IMG/VR virus record: IMGVR_UViG_3300025695_000014
Span: 1-54,511 of that record
Origin: a virus
Length of the DNA: 54,511 bases
Strand: one strand, 5' to 3'
Both the position numbers and the translations under genes were made by a program. How positions within the stretch are numbered: position 1 is the first letter of the stretch; each line of letters begins with the position of its first letter. Positions 44,925 to 54,315 of this stretch are shown piece after piece. The notes beneath the pieces are model-generated. The model was given only the letters and a program-made list of their open reading frames with translations, made no database searches and was not told the origin of the DNA.

Positions 44925-47782
44925 TATTGACCTACCCCGTACTGGTTGATGAAGTTTAAGTTGGCGGTTTCGACTAAATCTTCAAAGAGGGTCGGTTCCA
45001 TGCCCCCTTTTGCTTCCGTTAGAGATCCATATTCCGGACTTTTTTCATATCTGAGATATTCGTTGATTGACCCCAAGACAAAAGCGTTGTAAATTTCTGG
45101 ACCGTTTTCCATTGTAGCAATAGTTTGATCGAGCGCAGATACCCCTTTAGGTTTTGTTACTCCGCCACCTATCTGGTCAACAACTGAACCAACCGTAAAG
45201 TTAACACTGTAGTCTCCATACCCAGCCGTATTCAACAGCCGTTCAGTGGTAATGTAAGCCAACTGGCGTTTTGAATCGTTTGAACTCAACGCATCTGCAC
45301 GAAACTTGAAACGTTGTAACATCTGCTTTACGCCCTTGAGGGTATTTACTTGAGACTGCGGAGAAGCAGTAAAGTTTTGACGCAAGCCTCTCATGATCAT
45401 CGCGACGTCTTGGTCAGAAATTGTACGACCACCTGTACCACCCTGAATAGCAGCAGCAATCTCGTACGCTAGTACAACCGTGTAAAACTGTCTTTGAGCG
45501 TATTTAGCATCAGTGATTTCGGATATTGCAGCAATTTCCTGTTCCATAAGAGACAAGCCGTCTTCATTTTCTGTGAACAGGGGATTTCCATCCTCATCAG
45601 TTTTTTGGAGTAGTTGGAGACGTGCCTGTTGTGCGTACCCAAGCATCTGATCTTTAGACTGTGCTGTTCCCCAACTAAATCCAACAATATCTGCTGCTCG
45701 TCCAGCAAGGTACTGTGCGCCTTCTGCAAACAGAGAAATATTAGCAACTGCTGTTGAATCAAGAAGGATCTTATCTCCCCGTGAGTCAAGTACATACTGC
45801 CCATTAGAGTCAGTCATGTAGTAGGTATCTAGCACGGCATCAACAACATTAATGGCTCGTAGCGAACTATCAGCAACATCCATCTGTGCGCGAAGAAACT
45901 GTGCCTTTTGGGTCGTACTTCCACCAAAGTTGAAGTGTTCATCCATAGCGATATCAACCCCGCGAGAACTTGGCATCAAATTAAACACAAGATTGTTTGC
46001 GACAATAATATCACCGTCTGTCATTGTGTAAAAATCACGAGCAATCGGAATCATGTTCTGATTTTGTTTGTTCAGAGCAGACTTACGAGGATCTATCAAA
46101 TCAACAAACACGGCTAATTCATCTACGTTTGGATTTCCGCTGTATGCAGTATTTGCCCAATCGTTAAATTGAAAAAGAATTGGCTGATCGTTAGATGCGA
46201 TACGGTTGCCGTTGCTATCAACAAGAGGGCGTCCATCAATTCCCATTTCGTAAGTGATGAAGTTATCAAGAGCCATGTTAGCTAAAGTTTTACTTGATGC
46301 CTTTTTGTCACCGATCATCATTCCCGTTGGATTGCTCTTGGTAAGAATCGGAAGAAGACGAGTATTGATCAAAGGAGTGAAGGACTTAGGCCAACTGTGC
46401 TGAATAATTTGTATTGCCGTGTCACTTGATTCTGGATCCACAGGTTTATTGGGGTTAGGAACTGGAGTAGCAGATACGGTTACTTCAATATTTTCCGGAT
46501 CAGGGTTCTGGAGAATTTTGGATTCTTCTACTTCACCAAGTCTGTTTTCATCATAATCGTCAACAAGTTCTTTAAATCCGGGAATGTTTAAGAGTGTTGG
46601 GTAAGAACTCTTTACCGTGTCGATCATTAGATTAGCCATAAGATCCTTTTTTAGGTAAATTTCGTCCCCGGCAGCAATTATTGTTTCGTGTTCAGCTAAC
46701 ACGTCAGCAAACAGCCCACGTCTAAATCCAACCACCTCTGGTGCATCAGAATTGTCGGCGAGATGCTTCATGATATTCGGAGTGTTATTTAACTGGTTTG
46801 CAACATTCAAGATGCGGTTGCTGCGGTTGCTGATAGACTCCATTCCACCAAAGACTTGATCATTAAACTTGAATGAGTACAAATAGTCAGACTGTTTGAT
46901 GGCGTCAGTTGCGCTGGCAAGTTCTTGGTCGGAGATTTCTGTTCGTTCTGTCAGGGTTTCACCTTTCTTCTTAATAGAAAAGGAACCCGTGATGTTTCCG
47001 TGTTTGTTTGGGTTGTACTCCGACTGCGGGATTTCAAGAAATGTCCCCTCGTCGGTCCTCTGATCAGTTCTATAGTACGGAGTTGTGATTTCTTCCGGAA
47101 CAACGGGATCTTCCTTTGTTCCAAACAGTTGCACGTTTGTGGGTTGGGATACTCCGATTTGATTGTTATTTTCGTCGGTTTTTACGACAGTGCTAAAGTA
47201 TTGGATAGTTGACCACATGTCGCGAGGAACACCTAATTCAGTCAACTTATCAGTAACAGCCCCTTGACCTTCGAGATTATCGTAGGTTTTTCCGCTTACC
47301 GTAAATGAATACAACTGCTTTTCAGTGTCGGGGCCGGGTTCCGCCTTGTCTGTTTCGTACCAAAACTCTTTATCGTAGGTATTGTCTGTGTAACTTCCGT
47401 CAACATTGTACGTGCGATTTCCTGCTCGAACTGCGTTGTCTACGTTATCAGGGGATTCGTCAGCGGTAAAAAAGGTGTTGTTGCCGTAGAACAACGGAAC
47501 GGTGCTGGCCTTTTGGTCCTCTGTCCAATCAATCCACGAGTCGCTAGCAGACGGTTTGTATTTTATAATTTTGTTGGCATCAAACGCCGGAGACATAAAC
47601 CAACTCGGTGACGCAAGCATTGGAACACCCTGTTCATTTTCAATGATGTATTGTGGTGTATTTTCAAGGTCAAGTTTTGCCTGTTCTGCTTCAGCAACAG
47701 CCTTTTTTTCATCTGCAATTCTGTCCCCTCGCATTTTTGCGGAAACAGCATACAAAGCAAGTACGGGTAGTGATATAGCCAT
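44924..47782 (-). CDS. Internal virion protein (952 aa)
   Basis: A 952-residue protein with an N-terminal hydrophobic stretch (MAISLPVLALYAVSAK), a charged helix (RIADEKKAVAEAEQAKLDLE) and long acidic mixed regions. No enzyme motif is visible. Its stop/start overlap of one base with the 1548-residue gene suggests the two act together as ejection proteins. The N-terminal segment may anchor it to the inner side of the portal or to the membrane during entry. Confidence 0.7.
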   Translation of the reverse strand: MAISLPVLALYAVSAKMRGDRIADEKKAVAEAEQAKLDLENTPQYIIENEQGVPMLASPSWFMSPAFDANKIIKYKPSASDSWIDWTEDQKASTVPLFYGNNTFFTADESPDNVDNAVRAGNRTYNVDGSYTDNTYDKEFWYETDKAEPGPDTEKQLYSFTVSGKTYDNLEGQGAVTDKLTELGVPRDMWSTIQYFSTVVKTDENNNQIGVSQPTNVQLFGTKEDPVVPEEITTPYYRTDQRTDEGTFLEIPQSEYNPNKHGNITGSFSIKKKGETLTERTEISDQELASATDAIKQSDYLYSFKFNDQVFGGMESISNRSNRILNVANQLNNTPNIMKHLADNSDAPEVVGFRRGLFADVLAEHETIIAAGDEIYLKKDLMANLMIDTVKSSYPTLLNIPGFKELVDDYDENRLGEVEESKILQNPDPENIEVTVSATPVPNPNKPVDPESSDTAIQIIQHSWPKSFTPLINTRLLPILTKSNPTGMMIGDKKASSKTLANMALDNFITYEMGIDGRPLVDSNGNRIASNDQPILFQFNDWANTAYSGNPNVDELAVFVDLIDPRKSALNKQNQNMIPIARDFYTMTDGDIIVANNLVFNLMPSSRGVDIAMDEHFNFGGSTTQKAQFLRAQMDVADSSLRAINVVDAVLDTYYMTDSNGQYVLDSRGDKILLDSTAVANISLFAEGAQYLAGRAADIVGFSWGTAQSKDQMLGYAQQARLQLLQKTDEDGNPLFTENEDGLSLMEQEIAAISEITDAKYAQRQFYTVVLAYEIAAAIQGGTGGRTISDQDVAMIMRGLRQNFTASPQSQVNTLKGVKQMLQRFKFRADALSSNDSKRQLAYITTERLLNTAGYGDYSVNFTVGSVVDQIGGGVTKPKGVSALDQTIATMENGPEIYNAFVLGSINEYLRYEKSPEYGSLTEAKGGMEPTLFEDLVETANLNFINQYGVGQ

Positions 47783-47788
47783 CGTCTA

Positions 47789-48325
47789 TTATTCCTCTGG
47801 GTTCAAGAACGAAGGTTCGGGAGCAGGGGCGGGAGCAGGGGCAGGACGTGTCAGGTTATCAACCCGCATCCGCTTTTCCTCGTTGATCATTTCAACCATG
47901 TCTCCGTACAGTTTCGGGTTGCGTTGCTTCAGGGTGCGGAAGAACGCAGCGTCGTTGAAACTCTTCTCTTCAAGTTCAGGATCTGTTACGAACAGTTTGG
48001 CTTCGATGCCATTCTCCTCTGCCAAGCCAACAAGGTAGATCGACAGAGCAGGTTTGATCAGTTCGGCAACGTCAGGGGTAAACATCCCTGCCATAAATCC
48101 TTTGAATGCGATCTGGGATACAATCTCTTCGACGGTAATTCCTGCCAACATCATCTTGGCAAAGCTCTCGTCTTCACCCATCGATTCAGTTCGTTCGATG
48201 ATAAAATCAACGGCTTCATTCGGATCAACAATCTGTGGGGGACGCTCCCACGGCCACTTTTTCGGCGCACCAGTAAGAGAGTGTCCGGGGGGAGCTGCAA
48301 GAGGGGTAATTTTATCAAGTGCCAT
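47789..48325 (-). CDS. Hypothetical structural protein (178 aa)
   Basis: A 178-residue acidic protein with central helices ('GMFTPDVAELIKPALSIYLV', 'EEKSFNDAAFFRTLKQRNPK') and a C-terminal Pro-Ala repeat tail (PAPAPAPAPEP). It is coded between internal virion genes, so a virion or assembly role is likely. There is no recognised domain. Confidence 0.65.
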   Translation of the reverse strand: MALDKITPLAAPPGHSLTGAPKKWPWERPPQIVDPNEAVDFIIERTESMGEDESFAKMMLAGITVEEIVSQIAFKGFMAGMFTPDVAELIKPALSIYLVGLAEENGIEAKLFVTDPELEEKSFNDAAFFRTLKQRNPKLYGDMVEMINEEKRMRVDNLTRPAPAPAPAPEPSFLNPEE

Positions 48326-48330
48326 GTTCT

Positions 48331-48807
48331 TTAAACCTTTGATTTCGGTAGTTCTGCTGACGCAAGTCTAATTGTCTGGCCTGATCCCGTGATTGTAGCG
48401 CGAGGGATGGGAATTGTTTGGACACGGGAAATCATTGCACGTGCGTTGCCGGAGTTTTGCAACATGTTGGGAACACGGTTACCGTATCCAAGAGGTATCT
48501 GGGAGGCTTGTCCCGCTGACGCCAAATTACCGGGAGATACTGACGTTGGTGAAACTCTGGCAACATCCGGCATGTCACCCATACCAAACTTGTCGTACCC
48601 AATTACATTTCCTGCAAGATCCGTAACCGCTCCCATCAAGTTTTCCGGACTAGCTAGTTTTGCACCGAACTCAGATGCCCCCGAAAGAAAACTTCCGGTC
48701 CACGTATTAGTTCCAAAGTATTCTGCACCCGCCGAACCTGCGTACTCCAAACCCTTACCAAGAAGAAGGGGGGCTGCTGCGCCAAGTGCAAGTTTAAGAA
48801 AACTCAT
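48331..48807 (-). CDS. Hypothetical virion protein (158 aa)
   Basis: A Gly/Ala-rich 158-residue protein with a hydrophobic N-terminus (MSFLKLALGAAAPLLLGKGL) and a flexible, Pro/Ser-rich C-terminal half. It is coupled by one base to the 451-residue gene. Short Gly/Ala-rich internal proteins of this kind occur in pelagiphage virions. The role is unknown. Confidence 0.65.
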   Translation of the reverse strand: MSFLKLALGAAAPLLLGKGLEYAGSAGAEYFGTNTWTGSFLSGASEFGAKLASPENLMGAVTDLAGNVIGYDKFGMGDMPDVARVSPTSVSPGNLASAGQASQIPLGYGNRVPNMLQNSGNARAMISRVQTIPIPRATITGSGQTIRLASAELPKSKV

Positions 48808-50162
48808 TATAACGCTCCAAATATATTGTCGATTGATCGAACAATCAACATGTCTTCAAACTGATCACTGTACGCCGCGCTGTTTGCAGCAATTGCTTGG
48901 GCTTGCATGGCAGCGTTGTGTGCGCGCGCCTCACGATTTTCAGAAATTTGCATCGTCCACGCAGCTTGATCCCGATAGGTTTGCCACAGGTTAGCAAGCG
49001 ACTGTTGGCTGAGGGAAAGCAGGTTCATCACGTTTTGCTGGTTGGCTGCATTTTGAGTTGCAGTGTTAGCTGTGTTGATGTCTCTGCGCCACTGTGCGTT
49101 GCTTTGTGCAATCTGTGCAGACATGTTCGCGTTGAACTGCTCACGGGCCGCTGTCATCTGGGTGTTGAACTGTGACGTTGCGTTGGTTTGCGACACGTTG
49201 TATTGTTCGATTGCCGCGACCCTGTTTAAAGTAGCGGATTCAACTTGTGAGCCAAGTTGCTCAAAGAACATGTCAAGTTCCATCTGGGACTTGGCGTTGA
49301 ACTGAGCAGCAGCATTGACTGCGGCTTGGTCGGTTAACATTGCCTGTAGCTGACCTTGATAACTCACCGTAGCAGACTGTTGCTCGTTGGTTAAGTTTTG
49401 GAGATCGATGGAAAGAAACGCTTTGGCGTTGTTTACGTTGGCTTGCTGTTGGGCGTTTAAGTTAGCCATATCCATCTGAGCAGATGCGGCTGCGTTTTGC
49501 AACACGGCCTGTTGCTTGTTGGATAAGTTTTGCAACTGGATGGTTGCATACGTCTTGGCGTCAGCTGCAGCAATCGGAATACCTGATTCCATTACCGCCG
49601 TTACCATCGCAGCAGCAGCCATACTTGACGCACCCAAACCTCGTTGTTGCATTACAGCAGCAGCTTGTCGCGCAGCGGGGGAAGCCCAAGCGGGTAGGGG
49701 TTGACCCTCTTTGATGGTTGACAGGAGTTCAGCCATTTGATATTTGACTGTGCCTTTTGGATCAAGTTCTTCCGTTGCAGCAACAGCCATGCTCTCAGGG
49801 GAGAGTTGGCCCTGTGCTGCTTCCATTAGGGAGCCTTCGGATAACTGACCCGTTGCGGCTAAAGCTGGAGCAACCTCTCCGACGGTAGCCGCTTCGACTG
49901 CAACAGGAGTTGCTGGCGTCGGTGCAGCCTGTACAAACTGAGTTGTGTCGATGGCAGGAGCTGCCTCTACAGGTGCAACCTCTCCCATCACACCTACATC
50001 GGGACCCAACTCTTCTCCGGGTCTGAGTTCCAGAGCCGTTGGTGTGATTTGTTGCTCGGTTGGCAACGCTGTCATGTCGGCTTGTTCGGCTTGCCGTTGA
50101 ATAACTGCTTGCTGTAGTTCTTCGCCTGTTTTACCTGCGAGGGTGCTGTCTTGTTCTGCCAT
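48807..50162 (-). CDS. Ala/Gln-rich internal virion protein (451 aa)
   Basis: A 451-residue, very Ala/Gln/Asn-rich protein. Residues 1-150 are low-complexity and acidic; about 180-420 form a long helical, coiled-coil region (LQNLSNKQQAVLQNAAASAQ and later TAAREQFNANMSAQIAQSNA). This resembles helical internal core or ejection proteins of podoviruses. It precedes the smaller and larger internal virion genes. No enzyme motif is seen. Confidence 0.7.
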   Translation of the reverse strand: MAEQDSTLAGKTGEELQQAVIQRQAEQADMTALPTEQQITPTALELRPGEELGPDVGVMGEVAPVEAAPAIDTTQFVQAAPTPATPVAVEAATVGEVAPALAATGQLSEGSLMEAAQGQLSPESMAVAATEELDPKGTVKYQMAELLSTIKEGQPLPAWASPAARQAAAVMQQRGLGASSMAAAAMVTAVMESGIPIAAADAKTYATIQLQNLSNKQQAVLQNAAASAQMDMANLNAQQQANVNNAKAFLSIDLQNLTNEQQSATVSYQGQLQAMLTDQAAVNAAAQFNAKSQMELDMFFEQLGSQVESATLNRVAAIEQYNVSQTNATSQFNTQMTAAREQFNANMSAQIAQSNAQWRRDINTANTATQNAANQQNVMNLLSLSQQSLANLWQTYRDQAAWTMQISENREARAHNAAMQAQAIAANSAAYSDQFEDMLIVRSIDNIFGAL

Positions 50163-50167
50163 GCTTC

Positions 50168-50395
50168 TTACCTATTCCCCTGCAATACTTTATCCAACTT
50201 ATCTTCCAACCTGTGAATTGCTTCCATCAGTCTATCCATGTCGTCACGTAACTCTGTCTTCGTTGCGTAGTCTTCACGTGTTCTGTTCACAAGGATGGTC
50301 AGACGCTTGAGTTCGTTGCTCATGCCTACCAAAAACCACGCACCACCAGCTACGATGACACCAAGAAGCATATCAATTAGGTTGGTCATTTCCAC
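50168..50395 (-). CDS. Membrane-anchored coiled-coil protein (75 aa)
   Basis: One N-terminal membrane helix (LIDMLLGVIVAGGAWFLVGM, residues 5-24) followed by a charged coiled coil (DDMDRLMEAIHRLEDKLDKV). This layout is seen in inner-membrane spanin subunits and BhlA-type holins. No outer spanin partner is visible beside it. A lysis role is possible but not shown. Confidence 0.7.
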   Translation of the reverse strand: MEMTNLIDMLLGVIVAGGAWFLVGMSNELKRLTILVNRTREDYATKTELRDDMDRLMEAIHRLEDKLDKVLQGNR

Positions 50396-50396
50396 T

Positions 50397-50582
50397 TTAC
50401 TCTGCCTCTGCTACAGTTAGTTCGCCAGCTTCTACCTGACGCATGATTTCTGCGTAGTGGCGGTTGGCTGGGTCTAGGGGTACGAACATCTCAATGCCGT
50501 CAATGGTGGCTTTGATGCCAGATGCGTTGTCTGACATTGAATCATTGACATATTGAGCATATGTAATGTTTGTTTCGCTCAT
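50397..50582 (-). CDS. Small conserved fibre-locus protein (61 aa)
   Basis: A 61-residue protein with 'IKATIDGIEMFVPLDPANRH' and 'AEIMRQVEAGELTVAEAE', a conserved small protein found directly after tail fibre genes in many phages, similar to the N-terminal part of fibre assembly proteins. Its ribosome-binding site GCGGAG is formed by the last codons of the 327-residue gene. Confidence 0.8.
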   Translation of the reverse strand: MSETNITYAQYVNDSMSDNASGIKATIDGIEMFVPLDPANRHYAEIMRQVEAGELTVAEAE

Positions 50583-50584
50583 GA

Positions 50585-51568
50585 TTATAACTCCGCATCA
50601 AATTTTATAGTGGCACTTGCGTCATTATCGTTAATTAAAATAACACCTTGCCCCGTTGTTCCGCTACTAACAACATCTTCTATTCGGCAGTTAGTTGGAG
50701 TTAGAGCAATATTATCAACAGAACTGAAGATTGGGTTGGCTGAAGCACCATCGTACACAAAGCTACCAGACCTAGTAAAAGAAGGTGTTGCGCGCATCTC
50801 CATAGGAAATGTGTAGAGAACTTTTGCTTTAGTAGAACTTTCACAAAACCCTACAAAACCGTAATGAGCATACGCAACATTAGGAGCAATCACATTGCAG
50901 TATCTACGACACCTAGCCAACTCATCGCCATAGCTACGGTGTTCAAACGGCGTGGCCTGTTCGCCGACTTCTAGTTGGACGCCTGTGATTTGATATACAG
51001 TGCCATTGCTAGTTCCTTGTGGAATAGAAAAGTTAAGTCTTACATAAGTGGTGCTTCCCGTTGTTCCACTAGTCACCTCTGGAAGTGTTACTGTTTGAGT
51101 AAATTTAGTCCAAGTAGTTGTGAGTGAGTGGCTTGCAGTTGTCGTATTGCCACCAGACCCACCGTTATTATTAAGAAGATTGGTGTCAATCGTAGCTGTT
51201 CCGCTAGTAACTTTTGCCCAAAAAGACAGAGTAACGGTTTCGCCATTTGCAGTTAAACAATCCTCAATTCTATTTTGTAGATTTGGTTCATTTGGTGATG
51301 AAGGCATAGTGTTTACTGTATATTGAAGATAATTTATAAATCTTTCAGGATATCCTTGTGCTGGTGTGAAAGTGCCTTGCTCTACATCAACATCGCCACC
51401 AGAGCCAGAAAAACTGCCAACCAACCATCTATCTAAAGTGTAAGAAGTAGCATTAGTAAAACTCGTCCCACGCTGTGCCACCTGCATCGCACCATTGATG
51501 ATGAGGTTCCTGTTTGACAGGGAACTTTGCGAACCAATCAGTGCCGCTAACTCTGCTGCTTTACTCAT
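50585..51568 (-). CDS. Tail fibre tip / carbohydrate-binding-like protein (327 aa)
   Basis: Contains 'NRNLIINGAMQVAQRGTSF' followed by 'YTLDRWLVG', a signature start of many phage fibre-tip proteins, then a beta-sandwich region with 'VTLSFWAKVTSGT' and 'GVQLEVGEQATPFEHRSYGD', typical of carbohydrate-binding modules (CBM4/9-like). It probably binds host surface glycans. ATG overlaps the GDLA stop of the preceding gene (ATGA). Confidence 0.85.
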   Translation of the reverse strand: MSKAAELAALIGSQSSLSNRNLIINGAMQVAQRGTSFTNATSYTLDRWLVGSFSGSGGDVDVEQGTFTPAQGYPERFINYLQYTVNTMPSSPNEPNLQNRIEDCLTANGETVTLSFWAKVTSGTATIDTNLLNNNGGSGGNTTTASHSLTTTWTKFTQTVTLPEVTSGTTGSTTYVRLNFSIPQGTSNGTVYQITGVQLEVGEQATPFEHRSYGDELARCRRYCNVIAPNVAYAHYGFVGFCESSTKAKVLYTFPMEMRATPSFTRSGSFVYDGASANPIFSSVDNIALTPTNCRIEDVVSSGTTGQGVILINDNDASATIKFDAEL

Positions 51569-51930
51569 GCGAGGTCTCCGTGTACTGTTCCACCAAACTC
51601 AGTGTCTGTGTAGCCGCCATCGTAGTTATTGAACAAATGATTTGTGGTTGTTATAGAGCCAATCAAAATATTGGAATCGTTGTTTGAATGATTAGTGCCA
51701 TTTACAACATAATTTGCGTTACCCATTGCATTGGTATAATTAACTGTCGTTCTTCCTGTTGCCGTGTCTGTGTAACTCGCAACATTAAATGAGTCACGTT
51801 CTGTTGGCACACCACTGCTATAATAAACACGAAACCAAGCCTTCGCACTACCGTTAGCAACATATTCCATAGCCACGCTGTTAGCACCAGCAGCATCCTT
51901 CAGGGTGTTTACTCTTAGTTCGCTTGCCAT
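51565..51930 (-). CDS. Fibre-locus structural protein, GDLA family member 3 (121 aa)
   Basis: Begins MASELRVNTLKDAAGANSVA, has NGSAKAWFRVYYSSG near residue 26, 'RDSFNVASYTDTATGR' next, and ends HGDLA. It is closely related in its first half to the member at 1271-1669 (both have 'VNGSAKAW' or 'ANGSAKAW'), with a different C-terminal domain. Start and stop are coupled to neighbours (TAATG and ATGA). Confidence 0.8.
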   Translation of the reverse strand: MASELRVNTLKDAAGANSVAMEYVANGSAKAWFRVYYSSGVPTERDSFNVASYTDTATGRTTVNYTNAMGNANYVVNGTNHSNNDSNILIGSITTTNHLFNNYDGGYTDTEFGGTVHGDLA

Positions 51931-52328
51931 TATGCTAAGTCTCCGTGCATTGTAGTCAGTAAAAAGAAGCTGTCAGCATACGCCCCATCATTATTAACCT
52001 GTTCTGTTGAATAGCTGGTTGTTGCCATTGCACTTATTCTTAAACCATTTAACGCGGCTGATTCAGGATTGCTAGTAGAAACATGAACTGAATAATCATT
52101 ATTGTTTGCGCTATTACTAAAATTTACAGTTCCTCTTCCTACACCACCATCAGTTACAGATGCTGTATTTAAACTGTCCTGAACAGTATGGCTTTCATTG
52201 TAATTACACCAAACTTTACACAGCCCCTGCTGAAGTGATTGTGTTGCACTACCACCCTCGCTAGTAACTGCGATATCACCTGCGCTGGTTACACCCTGAA
52301 GGGCATCTACTTTAAGTATGCTTGCCAT
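51930..52328 (-). CDS. Fibre-locus structural protein, GDLA family member 4 (132 aa)
   Basis: Begins MASILKVDALQGVTSAGDIA, keeps the family frame 'DSLNTASVTDGGVGRGTVNF' and ends MHGDLA. The KAW motif is altered to CKVWCNYN. TAATG coupling on both sides. It is probably a beta-rich fibre component. Confidence 0.8.
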   Translation of the reverse strand: MASILKVDALQGVTSAGDIAVTSEGGSATQSLQQGLCKVWCNYNESHTVQDSLNTASVTDGGVGRGTVNFSNSANNNDYSVHVSTSNPESAALNGLRISAMATTSYSTEQVNNDGAYADSFFLLTTMHGDLA

Positions 52329-52726
52329 TATGCTAGGTCTCCGTGTTCCGCAACATAAACTTTGTCTGTGTCATCTGCGGCATTGGCAACAGTGGTATTA
52401 AACCTTTGGCTTGATGTGGTTGGGGCTACTGTCAAACCATCAGAGCCATTTCTGTTTGGATTAAGAAAATAAGGATTTGTGCTAGAACCGGGGGAGGCTG
52501 TTCCAGACGTAGCGTAGTGTGCGTTAGAGAAAGCATTAGAAAAAGATATTGAAAAATCTCCGTTTCCATTATCTGTGTTGCTTGCAATATTAAAACTGTC
52601 AGAAACGCTGTTGCTAGTTTCCGTTACCATACTTATCCAAGCCTTTGCCGCACTTTGTTTAGTCAACTCAACAGGTGACGTACCGTCCTTTGCTGCAATG
52701 CTATCTACATTCAATACGCTGGTCAT
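52328..52726 (-). CDS. Fibre-locus structural protein, GDLA family member 5 (132 aa)
   Basis: From ATG 52724-52726 (ATGA overlap with the upstream stop, TTGGAG as ribosome-binding site): MTSVLNVDSIAAKDGTSPVE, then 'KQSAAKAWISMV' and 'DSFNIASNTDNGNGDFSISF', ending EHGDLA. A longer TTG-initiated form from 52738 is less likely. It is probably a structural fibre component. Confidence 0.8.
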   Translation of the reverse strand: MTSVLNVDSIAAKDGTSPVELTKQSAAKAWISMVTETSNSVSDSFNIASNTDNGNGDFSISFSNAFSNAHYATSGTASPGSSTNPYFLNPNRNGSDGLTVAPTTSSQRFNTTVANAADDTDKVYVAEHGDLA

Positions 52727-53184
52727 ACGATACTCCAATATCCATTAACAGTGACAGTGGCATTGTCCTGTGTGATAGGCCCAGCCGATACACCATTCTC
52801 ATCACTGTCAATCGTGATGTCAGCATCTATGCTCTGTCCATTCAAACGAATAATACTGTTGTTACCCTTGAATGGGTAGCGATTGTCACTTTCAGTCTTT
52901 GTGTATGAGTTCGCAACATTGAACACATCGTATGCCACCATCTCAACGATGTCATTCAGGGATGCTGCAGTTGTCAGGACAACACTTGTTCCTGTCGTGG
53001 CAGTGTAATCTGTTGTTGGCTTGAGCAGGACACCGTTTTGGTACACGTCCAAGTACAAGCTGTCAGCATAGGTAAGTACCTTGCTGTCTGCGTCACTGCC
53101 GCTGAAAGATGTCTGACCACTTGTTGCCTGATAGACAAAACGGTTGCGAACACCTGTTGAGGGGGATTTACCGATGTAGGACAT
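52723..53184 (-). CDS. Tail fibre-like protein (153 aa)
   Basis: Begins MSYIGKSPSTGVRNRFVYQA, a common start of phage fibre proteins, followed by 'YQNGVLLKPTTDYTATTGTS' (a 'V.L.G..L.P..DYT' motif of fibre connectors). The C-terminal third is similar to the 150-residue protein at 2863-3315. It directly follows the S74 fibre gene and leads into the GDLA members. Confidence 0.8.
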   Translation of the reverse strand: MSYIGKSPSTGVRNRFVYQATSGQTSFSGSDADSKVLTYADSLYLDVYQNGVLLKPTTDYTATTGTSVVLTTAASLNDIVEMVAYDVFNVANSYTKTESDNRYPFKGNNSIIRLNGQSIDADITIDSDENGVSAGPITQDNATVTVNGYWSIV

Positions 53185-54303
53185 TTATGCGTTCTCCAAT
53201 ACGGCTATACGAGCCTCAAGTTCCTGTATGGTTTTCACTAGCAACGGCACTAGCTTAGACTGGTCAATGCCCTGATAGTCTGGCACTGAACGTGTACCCA
53301 TAACGGCTGGTGTAATCTCGTTGCCATCCTCATCAAAAACGGCTGGCGTGACTTCGTATTCCTCATCACGCATTGCGTCTTTAGTGCCAGTGATTGCCTC
53401 AGGCACAACGTCCTGAACCTCGTGTGCTAGGAAGCCATCGACTGTGGTGTCAGGGTCAGCGATAAAGTTAAAGCGAACAGGGTTGAGTTGCTTGAGGCGT
53501 GTGGTTGCATCCCAGTCTGCTACCACGTTTTCTTTTAGGCGGTAGTCTGATGAGGTGGAATAAGTTGTTGATGAGCCACTTGTTGTAATAGAGCCAACCC
53601 TTGTGCCGTTAATTTTGAAATCATAAGCTGTTGTTGCGCCTGTTGAATTTGAGTTTTTTTCTATATAACCGCCAGAAGAATCTTTTATATATGCTAAAGA
53701 TGGTGCGGCTGTGCTTGTTGTTCCAAAAAGTACAGTGCCTGTGCCACTATCAACCCTAAACCGTGCGCCTGTCCCTGCGTTATCGGTTACTTGAAATGAA
53801 GGGTATCCGTTTGCGGCAGAGGCTGGCTCTTTTATATGCACTCCGTAAGGTGTTGCAGATGTAGTGTTTTGGAATGTAGCAACAAAGTTTCCACCACCAG
53901 CTTTTGTTACATCCAAAGGTGTTGCAGGGCTGGCAATTCCAATGCCCACATTGCCTGTATCGCCTTGAATACGCATAGCCTCTGAAATAGTTCCAGCCTT
54001 TGATGGCTTAAACACCAAATCAGTGTCGCCAGCAACATCAATGCGTAGTGCGGTAATTTCTGCCGCACCGTAAGCAGATGATGCAGTGTCAGAATTGGTG
54101 AAGCGAATTGTTGAACCTGTATTCGCTGTTGATGCGTTAGAGCGTATCTGCAAAAGGTTTGTTGTAGAACCAGAAGACCCGCCAACAATTTCAGCGTTTG
54201 TCGCTGGCGAATCCGTACCAATGCCCACGTTGCCTGAACCATCAACTACGATGTCATCAAGATTGTTGTCGCCAGTATCGGCTATGTCTCTTGCTCGTGA
54301 CAT
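53185..54303 (-). CDS. Tail fibre with S74 intramolecular chaperone domain (372 aa)
   Basis: Residues 1-230 are beta repeats of the type 'VDGSGNVGIGTDSPATNAEI' found in fibre shafts. Residues about 250-372 are a peptidase_S74 (endosialidase-type) chaperone: 'SSDYRLKENVV' contains the Ser-Lys pair used for self-cleavage, followed by 'FNFIADPDTTVDGFLAHEVQ' and a terminal coiled coil (LVKTIQELEARIAVLENA). The domain trimerises the fibre and is then cut off. Its middle part is shared exactly with the truncated fibre at 1-389. Confidence 0.92.
   Translation of the reverse strand: MSRARDIADTGDNNLDDIVVDGSGNVGIGTDSPATNAEIVGGSSGSTTNLLQIRSNASTANTGSTIRFTNSDTASSAYGAAEITALRIDVAGDTDLVFKPSKAGTISEAMRIQGDTGNVGIGIASPATPLDVTKAGGGNFVATFQNTTSATPYGVHIKEPASAANGYPSFQVTDNAGTGARFRVDSGTGTVLFGTTSTAAPSLAYIKDSSGGYIEKNSNSTGATTAYDFKINGTRVGSITTSGSSTTYSTSSDYRLKENVVADWDATTRLKQLNPVRFNFIADPDTTVDGFLAHEVQDVVPEAITGTKDAMRDEEYEVTPAVFDEDGNEITPAVMGTRSVPDYQGIDQSKLVPLLVKTIQELEARIAVLENA
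53636..53739. repeat. 104-bp direct repeat, copy 2 (other copy 1-104)
   Basis: Identical to positions 1-104 and in the same reading frame of a homologous fibre gene. It lies internal to the S74 fibre, 772 bases from the right edge, so it is not a direct terminal repeat of the window. Confidence 0.95.
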
Positions 54304-54315
54304 AAATCACTCCTA